Shown: positions 37,346 to 49,919 of the stretch, in pieces | Numbering within the stretch: the first letter of the stretch is position 1 | Layout: every line of letters begins with the position of its first letter | NCBI RefSeq assembly: GCF_030272615.1 | Contig: NC_081406.1 | Coordinates: 468,578,400-468,642,399, forward strand | Direction: 5' to 3' | Origin: Cryptomeria japonica | Taxonomy: Eukaryota > Streptophyta > Pinopsida > Cupressales > Cupressaceae | Length of the DNA: 64,000 nt | The notes under the pieces: model-generated | Database searches by the model: none | What the model was told of the DNA's origin: nothing | What the model saw: the letters and a program-made list of their open reading frames with translations, nothing else | Made by a program: the position numbers and the translations under genes

Positions 37346-38631
37346 TTCATTCAAATTTTTCCTTAACCATATACCATGCATCTAATTTCATTACACAGCT
37401 TTATTTTCATCATAACCTAGTAAGTTCTTTCCATGCTTACTTATTTTCATTAACATTAACAAAATACTTCCCATGATCATATCTAGGATCTTTTATGACC
37501 CTAATTACTACATTTAACAAGATGACTATATACATGCATTCCAAAATTTATCTTCATCTAATCCCCATTACACACTTAACATAATCCATCCATACATGCC
37601 AACACTAACTATGAAACATGAGAGACAAAATCATCACATAACATAGAAATGATCTCGGAGTTCACCCCTAGAGGGCTACATCTCCGGGTCTGCTCAACTG
37701 CAAGACCCCTCTGGCAATTAATTAAGTTAAGATTACATAAGGTTCATGTCATTTACATTTCTGCCCTTTAGGTGAACACAACCAATATACAAATGACCAC
37801 TTCAGTCAATAAATACATAAATGTTCCCTACATAGAAACAGATCCAACTGAACGTATCAAAAGCCAATACAAAGGTCTCTTGTATGACGGTACCCTAATT
37901 AGGGACTCAACCCACTATGGCCAACCATAAACCAACCAGACGATAGGGTCCAAACAAGCATATCAAGGCTTGTCATTACTTTAAACCAAAGCTAATACAA
38001 AAATTTAACTTGCATAGGCAAAATCCCGGAAACTGACATTCTTCTTTCCTACTGGTTTAAACAGTAAAAGTTGATCAAGTTTTCTAAATGATCTAAGTTT
38101 TCCAAATACATTAACAGAAAATCACAATTACAAAGGGGAATACAATGCCATAGTTGCAATATTACAATTTGTCCAATTCTCATTATAAAGGGAAGGTATA
38201 TTTAAACCATTTGTTTCACCAATGATAACAACAATATCTTACCAAGTCTCAAATCGACACATCATTCAATTTCCAGTAAATCTAATAGCATATCATTTAA
38301 GTCTACAAGATATCTAATGATAAATATTTTTTTTTTTTTCTAAAATTCCTAGGTCTCCTAGCATATTCAAATCCATTAATACTATATCCTTGAATAACAT
38401 ATTATGTAGAAATTAACAAGATATATTTTATTCCAAGCAATTTACCAATTAAAATATTATCTCCAGGAAATAAAATATAACAATTTTAAATCTAATAATG
38501 CACGATTTCAAATTAAGTATTATTTAAAATATGTATATTAATCTCATTAATACAATATATATTAATAATAATTTTATGTTACACAAATAAATATTAATTA
38601 ATATATAAATGTTAATCTTTATCATTAACAT

Positions 38632-38655
38632 ATATATATATATATATATATATAT
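38632..38655. repeat. (TA)n microsatellite in solo LTR C
   Basis: Pure TA run inside the AT-rich part of the LTR, also present and longer in LTR A right (about 57981-58005). Confidence 0.8.
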
Positions 38656-38764
38656 TAATAATATTTAACTATTAATTAAAAACTCTATAAAAAAACAAGA
38701 AAACTTAAAATTTAATATACACCTCTTTTTTTTTTAAACTAAAAAAAATATTAAAAAAATACTG

Positions 38765-39085
38765 GGAGGGCAGTCATGCCCTAGCCGCGAGGTTGCGGTC
38801 GTGCCCTAGCCGCTGAGCTTGCAACCACCATGGTGGACACAGACCCTCGACCTCCACACAGTGGAGCCGGTGTCTCTGCAGCCGTCGTGGGGGTCGCAGA
38901 CCCTTCGGCCTCCACACTGTGGAGCGGGGTAGCTGCAGCCACTCACGTGGACGTAGTCCCTCCGCTTCCACAGGGTGGGCGTAGGGGCTCTGCGGCCGCT
39001 GTGGAGGGCGTAGAGGCTACCTCCATAGTTCTGCGGGTGGTGGAAATGGGAGGGGCGTGGGTTGAGCTTTGGCTCCCCCCCCAAA
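38765..39085 (-). repeat. GC-rich palindromic minisatellite in solo LTR C
   Basis: CCTCCACA-type unit starts at 38851, 38909 and 38965 give periods of 58 and 56 bp. Perfect palindromes include CCACCATGGTGG (38825-38836) and CTCCACACTGTGGAG (38910-38924). Long open frames across it (38774-38971 minus, 38830-39189 plus) reflect the base composition. Confidence 0.8.
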
Positions 39086-39840
39086 ACCCCAAAATAATTT
39101 CATTCACTTTTTTTTTTTTCTTTTTAATTTTTTTATTCTTTTCCTTCTTTTTTTTTTCACATTTTCAATTTTCAATTTTATTTACATAGGAATAAATGAA
39201 ATTTTAAGAAATGTAAACCCCCATTTCCTTTTTATCATAGTCCCATATATTTTCTAGCTTGTTCAAAACCACATTATGGGAAATTTTCCCAGCAAGTTCA
39301 TGATTTTCCAAATACTCCATGGCCTTTAGATATGCTAGATTTGCTCAAACACAAAACCATTTAGACAATCTTGACCCTAGAGCAACCAATATTTTCAAAA
39401 CTGAAACCTAAATTTTAACAACATTCTTGGAGGTTTAAAGTACAAAATCTTCAAGAAAAACCATTCCCTTTTTAAAAAAAAAAATACAAACCCAATATCA
39501 CAGGAAAAAAAGAGATGAAATCGAATCCTACCTCATTTCGCATTCCTGGCAATATTTTGAAGACGAGCCCAAACTGCCATTCAAGAAAATCTCCATTTCC
39601 TCCAAAATCCCCAATTTCTCCATCCAAAATATTTTTCTTCCAAAAATCCAACAACCCCAAAAATATTTTCCAACCTAGGCTAAATGGAATGAATTTTGAC
39701 CTAATTCCCAATTTCGAATTTTAAACATCTTTTAAATAAAAATGAAAAATCATTATTTTCAACTATTCAAAAATCTAACTTGCTTTTCTAATTAAAATGA
39801 AAATGCTTCTCTCTCATTTAAATTTAATTTTCTCAATATT

Positions 39841-39855
39841 AACAAGCTAACATTT
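39841..39855. repeat. Left target-site duplication of LINE-2
   Basis: AACAAGCTAACATTT; its partner at 47333-47347 differs only by C to T. Intact LTRs at about 23210 and 59135 show the empty site. Confidence 0.9.
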
Positions 39856-40445
39856 TTTTTTTTGGGGTATCTTGGGTGGGCGATAGATCAGGTAGCGAAG
39901 ACATTGCAGACAATAAATATAGTAGAGCTAAAGCTGAGACTTTTGCCAATGGAGAAGACTACGCTTTGTGCGAATCACCTCTTGTTCATAGATCTGAAAA
40001 TGAGGGAGCCCTAAATTTCAATAGACCCATATAAGGTTGTTGGCACTTGCACGTCCTTGGATTGAGCTTCAGGTTTCCACGGCATTTTTCATCCCCACAT
40101 TGTGCCATATTTGTTTCATAGCTTTCCTCTGGCATAGTGGTTTGACATTCTCTAGAGCTTGAAAGACTAGTTCTAGGGTTACATGCTGGGTCTCCTGCAA
40201 TCCTGAAGAGGTTCATGCCCTTTAGCAGCTAGTGACTCAGAGGAATATGCAACGAACCTTGATTGTGTTGTAGGAAAGATTCATCAGCAATACAGATTCC
40301 AACACACCCTTCAATAACAGATATAGCAGATTATCTATAACAATGGTAGCAGGATAACCAACTCCACGCCCAAGCAAGAATATAATTGTTGTTGTTTGCA
40401 GACCACCAGCCAAAACAGAGATAAGACTGCAATTTCTTGCTCAGT
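39856..40445 (+). other. LINE-2 5' untranslated region
   Basis: No convincing coding frame before ATG 40446. It begins with a run of T and GGGGTATCTTGGGTGGGCG. An internal promoter is expected here by family but no motif is obvious. Confidence 0.5.
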
Positions 40446-42619
40446 ATGGGCAAAACTAGGGTTATTGTCGAATGGGCTGATGTGGGCTGGGATGATCCGC
40501 CATATGTCCCACAACTGGTCTTCACGAAGGGCACATGGATAGATATGGCGGCACATAATTGGTTGAGGGCAGATTTAAGAAATTTCAGACCGATCTCCAA
40601 GTATTTTCGGGGTTTTTTCAGAGGTCCAAGCAGTGGAAATTGGCGGAGTATGGACAAATCTGGTGAAGGGCATCAACGATTTTTGGATCCTATACAAAAG
40701 TTGTGAAGTTTTCATCTATAAATGAGGTAGCTAGGGTTTCTCAGCTAAATGCTAGTGAAAAGATGATGGACAAACAGTCTAAGAGTAACCCACTTGAGTT
40801 ATCTTCGTCACATCAAAGGGGGGATAAGGTAAGGGAATCTTCGACATCAAGAAAAGATGATAAGGTAAGTGAAAATAAAACCGACTCTGATTTAGGAGGT
40901 GGGTCTTCACAGGTATGGGCTCCTATTCCATGCATTGATTTACTTGATTCTGTTGTGGATTTGAAAGCTCATTGTTTGCATACACATGCTATTTTTGGTG
41001 AAATATGGGGGGATGCAACTAGTTTATCTAAATTTCATCAAAAATTGTAGAAAAAGTGGTCTGATATGCGTTATTTTCAATTACTCTCTGCAAATGCATT
41101 TATTATTGTTTTCAACTCTTCTTCTGTCAGGGATGAAGTTTTAAAATCTTCACATTACTGGTTTGGTAAAAATTTAGTGTTTGTTTTGGCTTGGAAATTT
41201 TTTTATGTCCCTTCTTGGTCAAGCTTTAAATTAGTTCCTTTCTGGTTTGGCTTGCCCAAATTACCGTTTGAATTTATGGACCCAGAGGTTCTGGAAAAAA
41301 TTGGTAATACTTGTGGTTCTTTCTTATCATCAAGATTTGATTTTGTGGAGGGGGAGGTTTTGGTAAAATTCTATGTCTTGACTGACCCTAATAATGTTTG
41401 CCCTCAGACTTGTATCATTAAATCTCATGAGGGTATCTGGAAACAACCAATTAATAAGTTGGAGAAAGACTTTGGTAAAACTTCCTTGCAATTAGATGCT
41501 CCTTTTCTTATGGATTTTTCAAAATCCTTTGTTCTGGATAAACTATTAGTTAATGGTTCCACTGGGAAACATCTTGCTACTTTTGAGGTTAACCAGGCTA
41601 TGAAGGATGTTGGGAAGTGAGAGGTTTATGTTGTGTCTCATGATCCAGAGTCTGTATGGTTATTTACAAGTAAGGATAAGACAAGAGCTCACCAGAATAT
41701 TGTGGTTTCCAGGGACAACAATGTGGAGGATCTGCTTCCAAATCTCACTACCTCGAAATCCTTGGATAAGTCACTAAATGATGGTGGTGGGAATCCTGTC
41801 TATCCTGTGAAGTCAAAATAATACTTAGAAAGTTGTTAGGGGATTGGTTAGATTTTTGCGAAGAATGATGGGGTTGTTTCGGAGTCTAATGTTGGGGTTT
41901 CATCTCTAGGGTTTCCTAATGATGCTATCCTTGCTCAACAAGTCAAAGAATTGGTGTCTAATTCTTCATAGCATGTTGATGTGGATGTGGATAATAACAC
42001 TGCCTTAGGAAATAATATTCCGTTGGGGGACATTCCTGTTATTGTGCCAGATGAAAATCTGGTTCACCAAGTAAATGATCTTTTTAAAGATCATGAGCAT
42101 CAGATGGATGAGGACATTACAAATAGGGTTATCTGTTCCATTGAGAATGACTTGGGGGGAATTAAATCAACCCTTCCTATTTCTACATCTACTAACCCTT
42201 TTGAGGTTTTGGCCTCTTCAGAAGTGGGCATCATAGATAATTTAGTCATGACTTCTCCTAAGTCAAGTAAGAGTTTACCAATTGTTAAAACTACTCTAAT
42301 TAGGGCTTCATTTGTGGTTTCTCCTGGTAGGGGTAGGCCTCCAAAGAATCAAAAGACTCAATTGGAAATTGATGTTGGGATTCAGTAGACTTTGTCTCTT
42401 TCTCTTGGTGTTGGGAAAGGGAATCATTCGGTTTCTCTTAATGACGCTATGAAAGGAAGTGGTACTCCTAAGGGTAAGAGGAGTACGAGGTTTATTATCT
42501 ATCCTCCTGTGACTAGGTCGAGGACTGTGAAGCATAATCTTCAAAGTAGTTTTGGAGAAGGGAAGTCTTCTTCGTCTAAAGGAAAGAGGGGAGCCTTAGT
42601 CTCCCCTCGAGAGAAATGA
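40446..42619 (+). pseudogene. LINE-2 ORF1, DUF4283-like protein
   Basis: It starts MGKTRVIVEWADVGWDD, shifts frame near 40705, then runs in one frame to 42619. The middle (about 40960-41450) resembles the DUF4283/RRM-like domain: IIVFNSSSVRDEVLKSSHYW, then FVLAWKFFYVPSW and LPKLPFEFMD. Unlike LINE-1 ORF1, no CCHC zinc knuckle is visible. The C-terminal third is Ser/Lys-rich (KGKRSTRF, SSSKGKRG). In-frame stops: TAG at 41048, 41837, 41849, 41969 and 42386, TGA at 41618, TAA at 41819. The final TGA overlaps the ORF2 start (ATGA, 42616-42619). Confidence 0.75.
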
Positions 42620-45600
42620 GAATTATATCTTGGAATGTTAGGGGCTTAAATTCCCCTAATAAGAGGTGCTTAGTTAAGTCCTAGATGGACTTAGTTGAGT
42701 GTGATATTTTCATGTTGCAAGAGACAAAATTGTCAAAGGAGTCTGCTGATTTGGTTTTTTCTTCTTGGAGAAAGTGGGAATTCCTCTCCTCTCCAGCTTG
42801 TGGTGCACTAGGGGGTTTGGCATTACTTTGGAATAACTATAACATTAAGGTTGAGCTCGTTGCTTCTACTGTAAACTAGATGTTGGCCTTAGTTAAAAGC
42901 AAGCTTTCGAAGGTTAAGTTTTGGCTTTTTAATATTTATGCTCCTTCTGGTATTCAAAGGAAATCTAAATTATGGGGAGATCTTAAGAGAATTTCCTCCC
43001 CTTTAAGACATGGTCCCTTTATTATCTTTGGGGGGGATTTTAATGCTATCACTGACTTTGGAGAAAAGAAAGGAGGTATTCTTCCTAATTAAAAAATTAT
43101 GGAAGACTTTGGGATGTTCATTAAGGACATGGACCTTTTTGATTGTTAGTTTTAGAATGGGATTTTCACATGGACAAATATGCGAAGAGATTTTTCTTAG
43201 ATTGCGGAAAGGTTAGACCGGTTTTTGTTATCAGATGTTTGGATTGATTCAAAGTTCAATTTTTTTTCCTCTATTCTTCCAGTTTCGAGGTCAGATCATT
43301 TTCCAATTTCCCTAACAATTCTAGAAGATAAAGCTCCTTTTAAGTCACCCTTTAAATTTGAACCTATGTGGTTTAGAGATTCTTCCTTTTTGCCTTTGCT
43401 CAAAAAATGGTGGAGTTCTTCTCCTTATTGCTCTGGATCCCAAATGTTTCAGATTGTTAAGAAGTTGAGATTTTTGAAATTTAATATTAGAGAATGGAAT
43501 ATCTTGCATTTTAAGAATATCTTTTAGGAAAAATAGAGGATTCAAGTTATAATTGAATGTCTTAATTCACATGTGATTCAACATGGTATGGTGCCTCTTG
43601 TTTTTGATGAACTAAAATTGCTAAAAGTAGAGCTTGAAGAAGTTTTGTCCAGAGAAGAAATCTATTGGAGACAGAAATCAAGGGAGATTTGGCTTTCAGA
43701 TGGTGATAGAAATACAAAAATGTTTTACTCTTCAACAAAAATGAAGAGAAGTAAAAATAGGATATCTTGTATTGAGTGTCCAAATGGCAAACTTTTAATA
43801 GAACAGGAGGATATTGCTTCAGAGCCAGTTAGGTTTTTAAGTCACTATTGTCTTCAGAGCATGAAGATCTTCATAATAACATTTCTTCTAATATTCCTTC
43901 TTTGGTATCTTCGGAAGATAATAAAATGTTGATTTCTCCTTTTTCTTTGGATGAAGTTAAGAATGTTGTTTTTGCAATGAACCTTGATAAGGCTCCAGGA
44001 CCGGATGGCTTTACTCCTTTATTTTTTTAGAAATGCTGGGATTTTGTGGGAAATGATGTTTTATTGGCCCTTGAGGAAGCTAGAAGGAATAGGTCTATTT
44101 TGAAAGAGCTTAATAATACAATGATTTCAATTATTCCTAAAAAAGAGGTTACCAGGACATTTGCTGATTTTCGCCCTATTGCTTTATGTAATACTTTGTA
44201 CAAGATTTTTACCAAGGCTATTTCTTTAAGGTTGGCTAAAATTTTACCTAAGATCATTTCTTTAGAACAAGGGGGTTTTGTTCTAGGAAGGGAGACAACA
44301 GAGGGAGCTATAGTGACACATGAGGTTCTGCATTCTATTTCTACTCAGAGAATCCCTGCCATGATCCTCAAATTAGATATGATGAAAGCATATGATAGAG
44401 TAGAATGGGGGGCGTTGTGTGTTGTTCTTCTTAAATTGGGCTTTTCCAAGGCATGGGTCAAATGGATTCGTGCTTGTATTTCTTCTCCAAGGTTCTCGGT
44501 TCTAATTAATGGCTCCCCTTGTGGTTTTTTCTCCTCTTCTAGGGGTTTGAGGCAGGGGGATCCCCTGTCTCCTTTCTTGTTCATTCTTCTAGCTGAAACG
44601 TTTAGTTGGGCTATAAGAGCCGCTAAGTTGGGAGGGCTTTGGAAGGGAATTAGGATTCAAAATGTTCCACAAAGCATTTCACATTGCTTGTTTGCAGATG
44701 ATACCTTATTATTTGATCAGGCCTCTTTGGGTGAGGCAAGAGTGATAAAGGGGATAATACAGAATTATGCATCCTTTTTTGGTCAGAGAATCAATGTTGA
44801 TAAGTCAAAGATTTTTTTCCTTCATGCTTCACAATTGGTTCAGGATAGATTGAAGATTTTTTGGGGATTTGCATCTGGAAATCTTCCTTGTTCTTATCTT
44901 GGTATACCTTTCTTCATTAGGAAGGATAGAGTTGAGTTTTGGGATAAGGTCATTTCAGTTATCTCTAGAAGGATCCTATCCTGGAATCATAGATGGTTAT
45001 CTTTGGCTGGTAAGATTGTTCTTATTAAGTTTGTCCTAAATGTTGTTCCTATTTATCTCATGTTTGTTTTGCAGTCTCCGAAAGTGGCTCTTGTTATTTT
45101 GCAAGATACTCTTAGGTCCTTCCTTTGGAGTAATAATAAAGATGGTAAGAAAAAACTCCCTCTGGTAGCATGGGATAAAGTTTGTTTGCTTAAAAACCTT
45201 GGGGGCACAGGCATTAGGTGTTTGGAAAGTCAGAATTTAGCCTTAGGTGCTAAGTTGGGTTGGAAATTGTATGAGAGACCATTCTCCTTTTGGGCACAAA
45301 TTATGTTTGCTAAATATTTAAATAACGGACCAAGAGAATATGTTTTTCAATTTTCTAATTTACCGTCCAGTTCAGCTATTTGGATTTTTCTATGTAAATG
45401 TAGATCAGTGATTTTGCCTCATCTCTCATGGATTGTTCATAATGGTAGAAAGGTCAGGTTTTGGGAGGAAGTTTGGAATGGACATCCCCCTCTGGTGAAC
45501 TCAAGGGATTGGTCTCCTTTAATTTCCACTCTTTCTTCCCTTTGGGGTGTCTTTGTGGCTGATTATTTTGAAATTGAGTATAGCAGGAATCTTAAGGTGG

Positions 45601-46838
45601 CAAAATGGAAATCAATTGAGTTTTTAGATATTGATCAAAATGTAAAATTGGAATATGAAAAGATGTTGGCAGAGAGAGTAATAATTCTTTCTAATGCTGA
45701 CGATGAGCTTATCTGGACAAGGAATATCTCTAGTAAGTACATAGTTAAGGATGGCTATAATTCTCTCTTGGTTGCTAAAGATTTATCTACTTGGTCATAC
45801 AAGCTGTTTTGGCATATGGCTTGCCTCCCAAAGGCTGGTGCTTTTGTTTGGTTAGTGGTACAGGATAGGGTCCTTACAGGAATGCGGTTGGACAGGTTGG
45901 GTATTACTGCAGTATTTTCTTGTGTATTTTGTAATAAAAATTTAGAATCCTCTGCACACTTGTTTCTTCATTGTGATTTTGCCTATGCTTGTTGGCAGTG
46001 GTTGTTTGAAAAGCTTAATCTTTCCTTTGTTATTGGTAAGGATCTCCTTTCCCACTTTAGAGCCTGGCCTCTCCTGTTTGCCTCATCTTTATATGCATGT
46101 CTTTGGATTATTTATCCATCTATTGTGATTTGGAATATTTGGTTAGATCGTAATAATAGGATTTTTAAACAAACAAGTTCTTCCTTGGCTGAGGTTTTAT
46201 TAAGGATTGAATCTTCCATCTCTGAAGTTGCTTTGTCTTTTATCTATAAGAATTTGGAAACCCTTACCTCTTTTTCTCATTGGGATGGTAGGGTAACTCG
46301 AGTTTGGAGAATGTTATCTATTTTAAATAAGACTAATGCTATAAGTAAGAGAAATTTTGCTTGCTAGAAACCTCCTCCGCAAGGGCACTTTAAATTGAAT
46401 TTTGATGGTGCTTCTCATGGGAACCCTGGCCTGGTAGGGGCAGGTATGGTAATTTATGTTCATAAGGTAAGATTTATTCAGGCTCGTTGTCATGCGATTG
46501 GTTTCAAGTCTAACAATTGTGCATAATTATTTGCTTTGTCCTTTGGTTTGGATATGGCTATATCTTTGGGAATTAAGGACTTGATAATTGAGGGTGATTC
46601 TATGGTTATTATTCAAAGTGTCATGGAAAAGAAGTCGAATTGTTGGCAATTACAATATATACTTGATCATATTTTGCAAAAATTAGACTTTTTTTATTCC
46701 TTCTTGATTTCCCACTGTTATAGGGAAGTGAATAAGATTGCAGATTTCTTGTCTAATTTAGCCATTGACAGTGATGCTAATATGCGGGAGGTAAGTGTGG
46801 TTGAGATCCCTTCCTCGATTTTGGAATTTTTGAAGTAA
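42616..46838 (+). pseudogene. LINE-2 ORF2, endonuclease/reverse transcriptase/RNase H polyprotein
   Basis: The endonuclease (42616 to about 43320) begins MRIISWNVRGLNSPNKR and shows LQETKLS, NIYAPSG, GGDFNAITD and the SRSDHFP end motif (about 43285-43305). A frameshift near 43840 separates it from the RT, which is open from 44046 to 46367. RT motifs: LDKAPGPDGFTP, LKLDMMKAYDRVEWG (motif A), RQGDPLSPFLFIL, FADD (about 44690) and YLGIPFF. zf-RVT follows with CVFCNKNLESSAHLFLHCDF. RNase H (about 46390-46790) has NFDGASHGNPG, EGDSM and REVNKIAD, but its catalytic Glu codon is now TAA (46524-46526). Stops are TAG at nine places and TAA at two. Confidence 0.9.
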
Positions 46839-47332
46839 AGAAGGGCATAGTTGTTGTCTTCATCAACCTCCTTATTTGGTGTGGCTTTTCTTTGCTGTGG
46901 GTTCTGCTATGCTTGATCACAATGTTTATTTTGACAGGGTGTCTGATTATGGTTTCATTTCTGCTATGTGGTATCATTCTAACTAGTGGTTGGAGAATTG
47001 TGTTTCATAGACAGGGGTGGTTCAGACTGGTATTATTTGGTAGCATTGGATATGCATCCTTCAGTGATCATACTTTAATCTTCCTTCTATATACTTCTAT
47101 TGGTGGCTTCCTTTATATCTAATGCGGCCTATGAAATTGGGATGGGTTTTTTGATGTACTATGCCAATGGGCATTTGGTATTGGGTAGAATAGGGTTGTG
47201 TTACTTAAGCAATACTAAAGGGTTTTCTTACTAGTTCTTTCCCTTCAATTCTTTTTGAACCAGACACTGTAAAAAAACTTTTAAAATTTAATATAGTTCA
47301 GTGGTTCTATCCACTTTTATCAAAAAAAGAAA
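46839..47332 (+). other. LINE-2 3' untranslated region and tail
   Basis: Non-coding. It ends TTTTATCAAAAAAAGAAA directly before the right target duplication. The short open frame at 46892-47122 has no domain. Confidence 0.7.
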
Positions 47333-48375
47333 AACAAGCTAATATTTATATTTCGCAATATTGATGAGGGTAAAATATTTTAATTAAATTAATTTCCCAA
47401 AATCAATCTTTCACACTAAATCAAAATATATATGAATAAAACTTACTTTTCTAATCAAAATTGATTTTCTTAAAAGGGTAAAATTAACCTTTCCTTACCA
47501 AAATGCAAAAGATTAAATTATTTATATTTCAAATAACTTTAAATCTTTCCCTTTTAAAATGCATAAACTAAATAAATTCACGATTTTAAATTAACCATTA
47601 AATTAAAATCGTGACAAACATAAATAAAGCGATCTTTTTTAATTAATGATTATTCACATAAAAGAAACTTATTTATTTTAATTCCTCAATTACTAATGCG
47701 TAAATGAACACATTAAATTAAATTAAATACTTAAACTTGCTACAAACATAAATATAACAATCCTTTTTAATTAATGATTAATCACCTAGAAGAAACCTAT
47801 TTATTTTGATTGTTCAATTACTAATGCGTAAATGAACACATTAAATCAAATTAAATACTTAGGATAAAGTACTCCATTTTACCACACGCAAGGCATGCAA
47901 ACCAAGAAAGCCAACCAATCACACGACACGCAAAACCATATGAAAAGGAAACCAAAGGACCACACACGGTGCTCACTTGATCATGGCTAAGGCAAGACGA
48001 GGGTTTTATGACCACCTAATCCAAATTCTAAGGATGAAAGAGGTATACTCAACCCTGTGAATCATGATGGAGACGAAACTTGCACCTAGGCGGTAATGTA
48101 CCTGCAATCTCCTGCACCCATGAGTCATGCAAACATACATATAAATATATACATATTCAATGAAGGTGTTAGCTCGAGATTTATAACAAAAATTAAGGAG
48201 ACAATTAAACTTACATAGGAATCGATGCTAAAGCACATTAACAGGTATGCACAATATTCGTATTATCAAATCTACAACATTACATCATAGTAAAACAACC
48301 ATTCAAGAATGCCACATAGGAAGTCAACCAAGGTCAAACTAGTTTTGCAAGGCTGACTAGGGTAGGGGCACTACA

Positions 48376-49528
48376 CCATGCATCCTTTCGTGAAGACAAG
48401 GATGATGGTTTTCCATTTTAGGCCTTCTCACAGCATGTCGAGTCTGTGTTAAAACTCATCCCATGTATGAGGCACAATTATCTTACTTAGAGATTCATTA
48501 ACAACACTCTAATATACTATTAGGTTATCACTTATTAGACTCACTTTCGATGGGTTACCCAGCAGCCACTCTGGGCACGACCCCCAATCAAAAGCCACTT
48601 TCCCATACGACACTAGACTATACTCAAACGAACTCGATAAACCAAGAAACACACATGGTCAAGCAAATGGAGTTCAAAATGGAAGGAGCAACCATTTGGT
48701 CAAACATGACTTCATATTAGGTGCACTGACTGATGGTACTCTAACTAGAAACCTTACCAACTATGGTCAATCACAAATCATCATTTCACACCCGCATAAA
48801 GGAAATGACCAATTACGACACCACCACAAAGAAACAGTCAGACTCGAGACCAAGGGCTGAAACGGGTACCCCAAATAACTCCATATGATAGGGTCCTATC
48901 AAACAAAGCATGACTTGCCATTACTTAAGCAAAAGCAAATAGAGAAATTAAACTTCCATAGGTAACAATTGGTAAATAGAACCTTTTCCATATTGATTTA
49001 AACATTAAATTTTGATCAAGTTTTCTAAATGATCTAAGTTAGATTGCAGTTATCTACCTCATCTAGGTACAATTTGATTCTTGGTTTTCTAACTCCCTAA
49101 GGTTCATTAGCATCGACATACATAAATGCGTCCTTATGAGTTCTTAAACCAAGTTCACATGAATATAATTAAATAATCATTAACCAACTAAATAAGATAT
49201 TTATTCTTCAAATAAAACATCGTTCTCATACTGGCTCAAAAACAATCTCTCTGATTTCGTCTTTTCCAAGCCTAGTTACACTATACGGATCAAGGAAACA
49301 TAAACATATAAGGAATCCAAATAAAGATAGTCCATTCCTACTTAACAATTATTTCCTTGTGCATATATAGAAAATTACCAAACTCAAATATTAATTACTA
49401 TATAAATTTTTTAATCCGCAATTAAAAAAATATATACAATTAATAGTAACAAAATAACAAATTAAGTATCTAATTAGAAAAATATGCATTAATAATAAAA
49501 TACAATTTGAAAATTAATTATAGTATAT
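48376..49528 (-). repeat. 5' LTR of element B, part 2
   Basis: It resumes after solo LTR C with CATCCTTTCGTGAAGACAAG, matching LTR B left from about 28757. It breaks at TATAT 49524-49528 for the copia insertion. Confidence 0.85.
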
Positions 49529-49859
49529 TGTTGAAATGTGGCAACTGATCCTCGCCGTTTTTTGTTGATGAAAACTGACATTGTAATAAAACCCTAAAAA
49601 AGGCCAACTTTGTTTGTTGCCCTAAAAATGCATGTTATAAGCGGCTAGGATGCTTAAGGCATTGGAATGTTGATGTACTATTTTTGCTGGATAATAAGAA
49701 AGATTGGACGGCTGTGTATGGTGGACGTAACCCATTCTGGGTGAACCACATTAAATCTCTGTGTTATCTATGTCTTGTTTTATTTCTTTATCTTTTGTAT
49801 TTAAATCTGCATATAATTGTTAGTTCATATTTGCTTCGGATTTGCTTGAAACTCTAACA
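49529..49859 (+). repeat. 5' LTR of the copia element
   Basis: 331 bp, TG...CA ends, followed after one base by the primer-binding site. Confidence 0.95.
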
Positions 49860-49861
49860 AT

Positions 49862-49873
49862 TGGTATCAGAGC
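49862..49873 (+). other. Primer-binding site of the copia element
   Basis: TGGTATCAGAGC, complementary to initiator-Met tRNA, two bases after the LTR. Confidence 0.9.
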
Positions 49874-49919
49874 GAGGTTTTCTATAAATTGGCAGGACTT
49901 TCAGATTTGAGTGGGAGCA

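Larger units (their letters stand above)
39856..47332 (+). mobile_element. LINE-2: full-length-looking L1-type non-LTR retrotransposon, decayed
   Basis: A 7.5-kb insertion in solo LTR C with 15-bp target duplications (39841-39855 and 47333-47347). It holds a 5' region of about 0.6 kb, ORF1 (40446-42619), ORF2 (42616-46838), a 3' UTR of about 0.5 kb, and the tail TTTTATCAAAAAAAGAAA. Both ORFs carry many stops but few frameshifts. Confidence 0.95.
36478..48375 (-). mobile_element. Solo LTR C of the element-A type, split by LINE-2
   Basis: It runs from TGTAATGCCCCACCAGG to GGGGCACTACA and is flanked by CCACA (36473-36477) and CCATG (48376-48380). The uninterrupted sequence at about 28753 shows the target. 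Minus the LINE-2 insertion (about 7.49 kb with duplication) it is about 4.4 kb, matching LTR A (4383 bp), with no interior, so it is a solo LTR from recombination between two LTRs. It carries the 38-bp array (about 36776-37345), conserved core (37657-37715) and GC-rich island (38765-39085). Confidence 0.85.

Noticed and set aside
40446-46838. Recoding of TAG as an amino acid
   Set aside because: TAG-rich frames are restricted to decayed transposons, which also carry TGA, TAA and frameshifts; methylation-driven mutation explains them.
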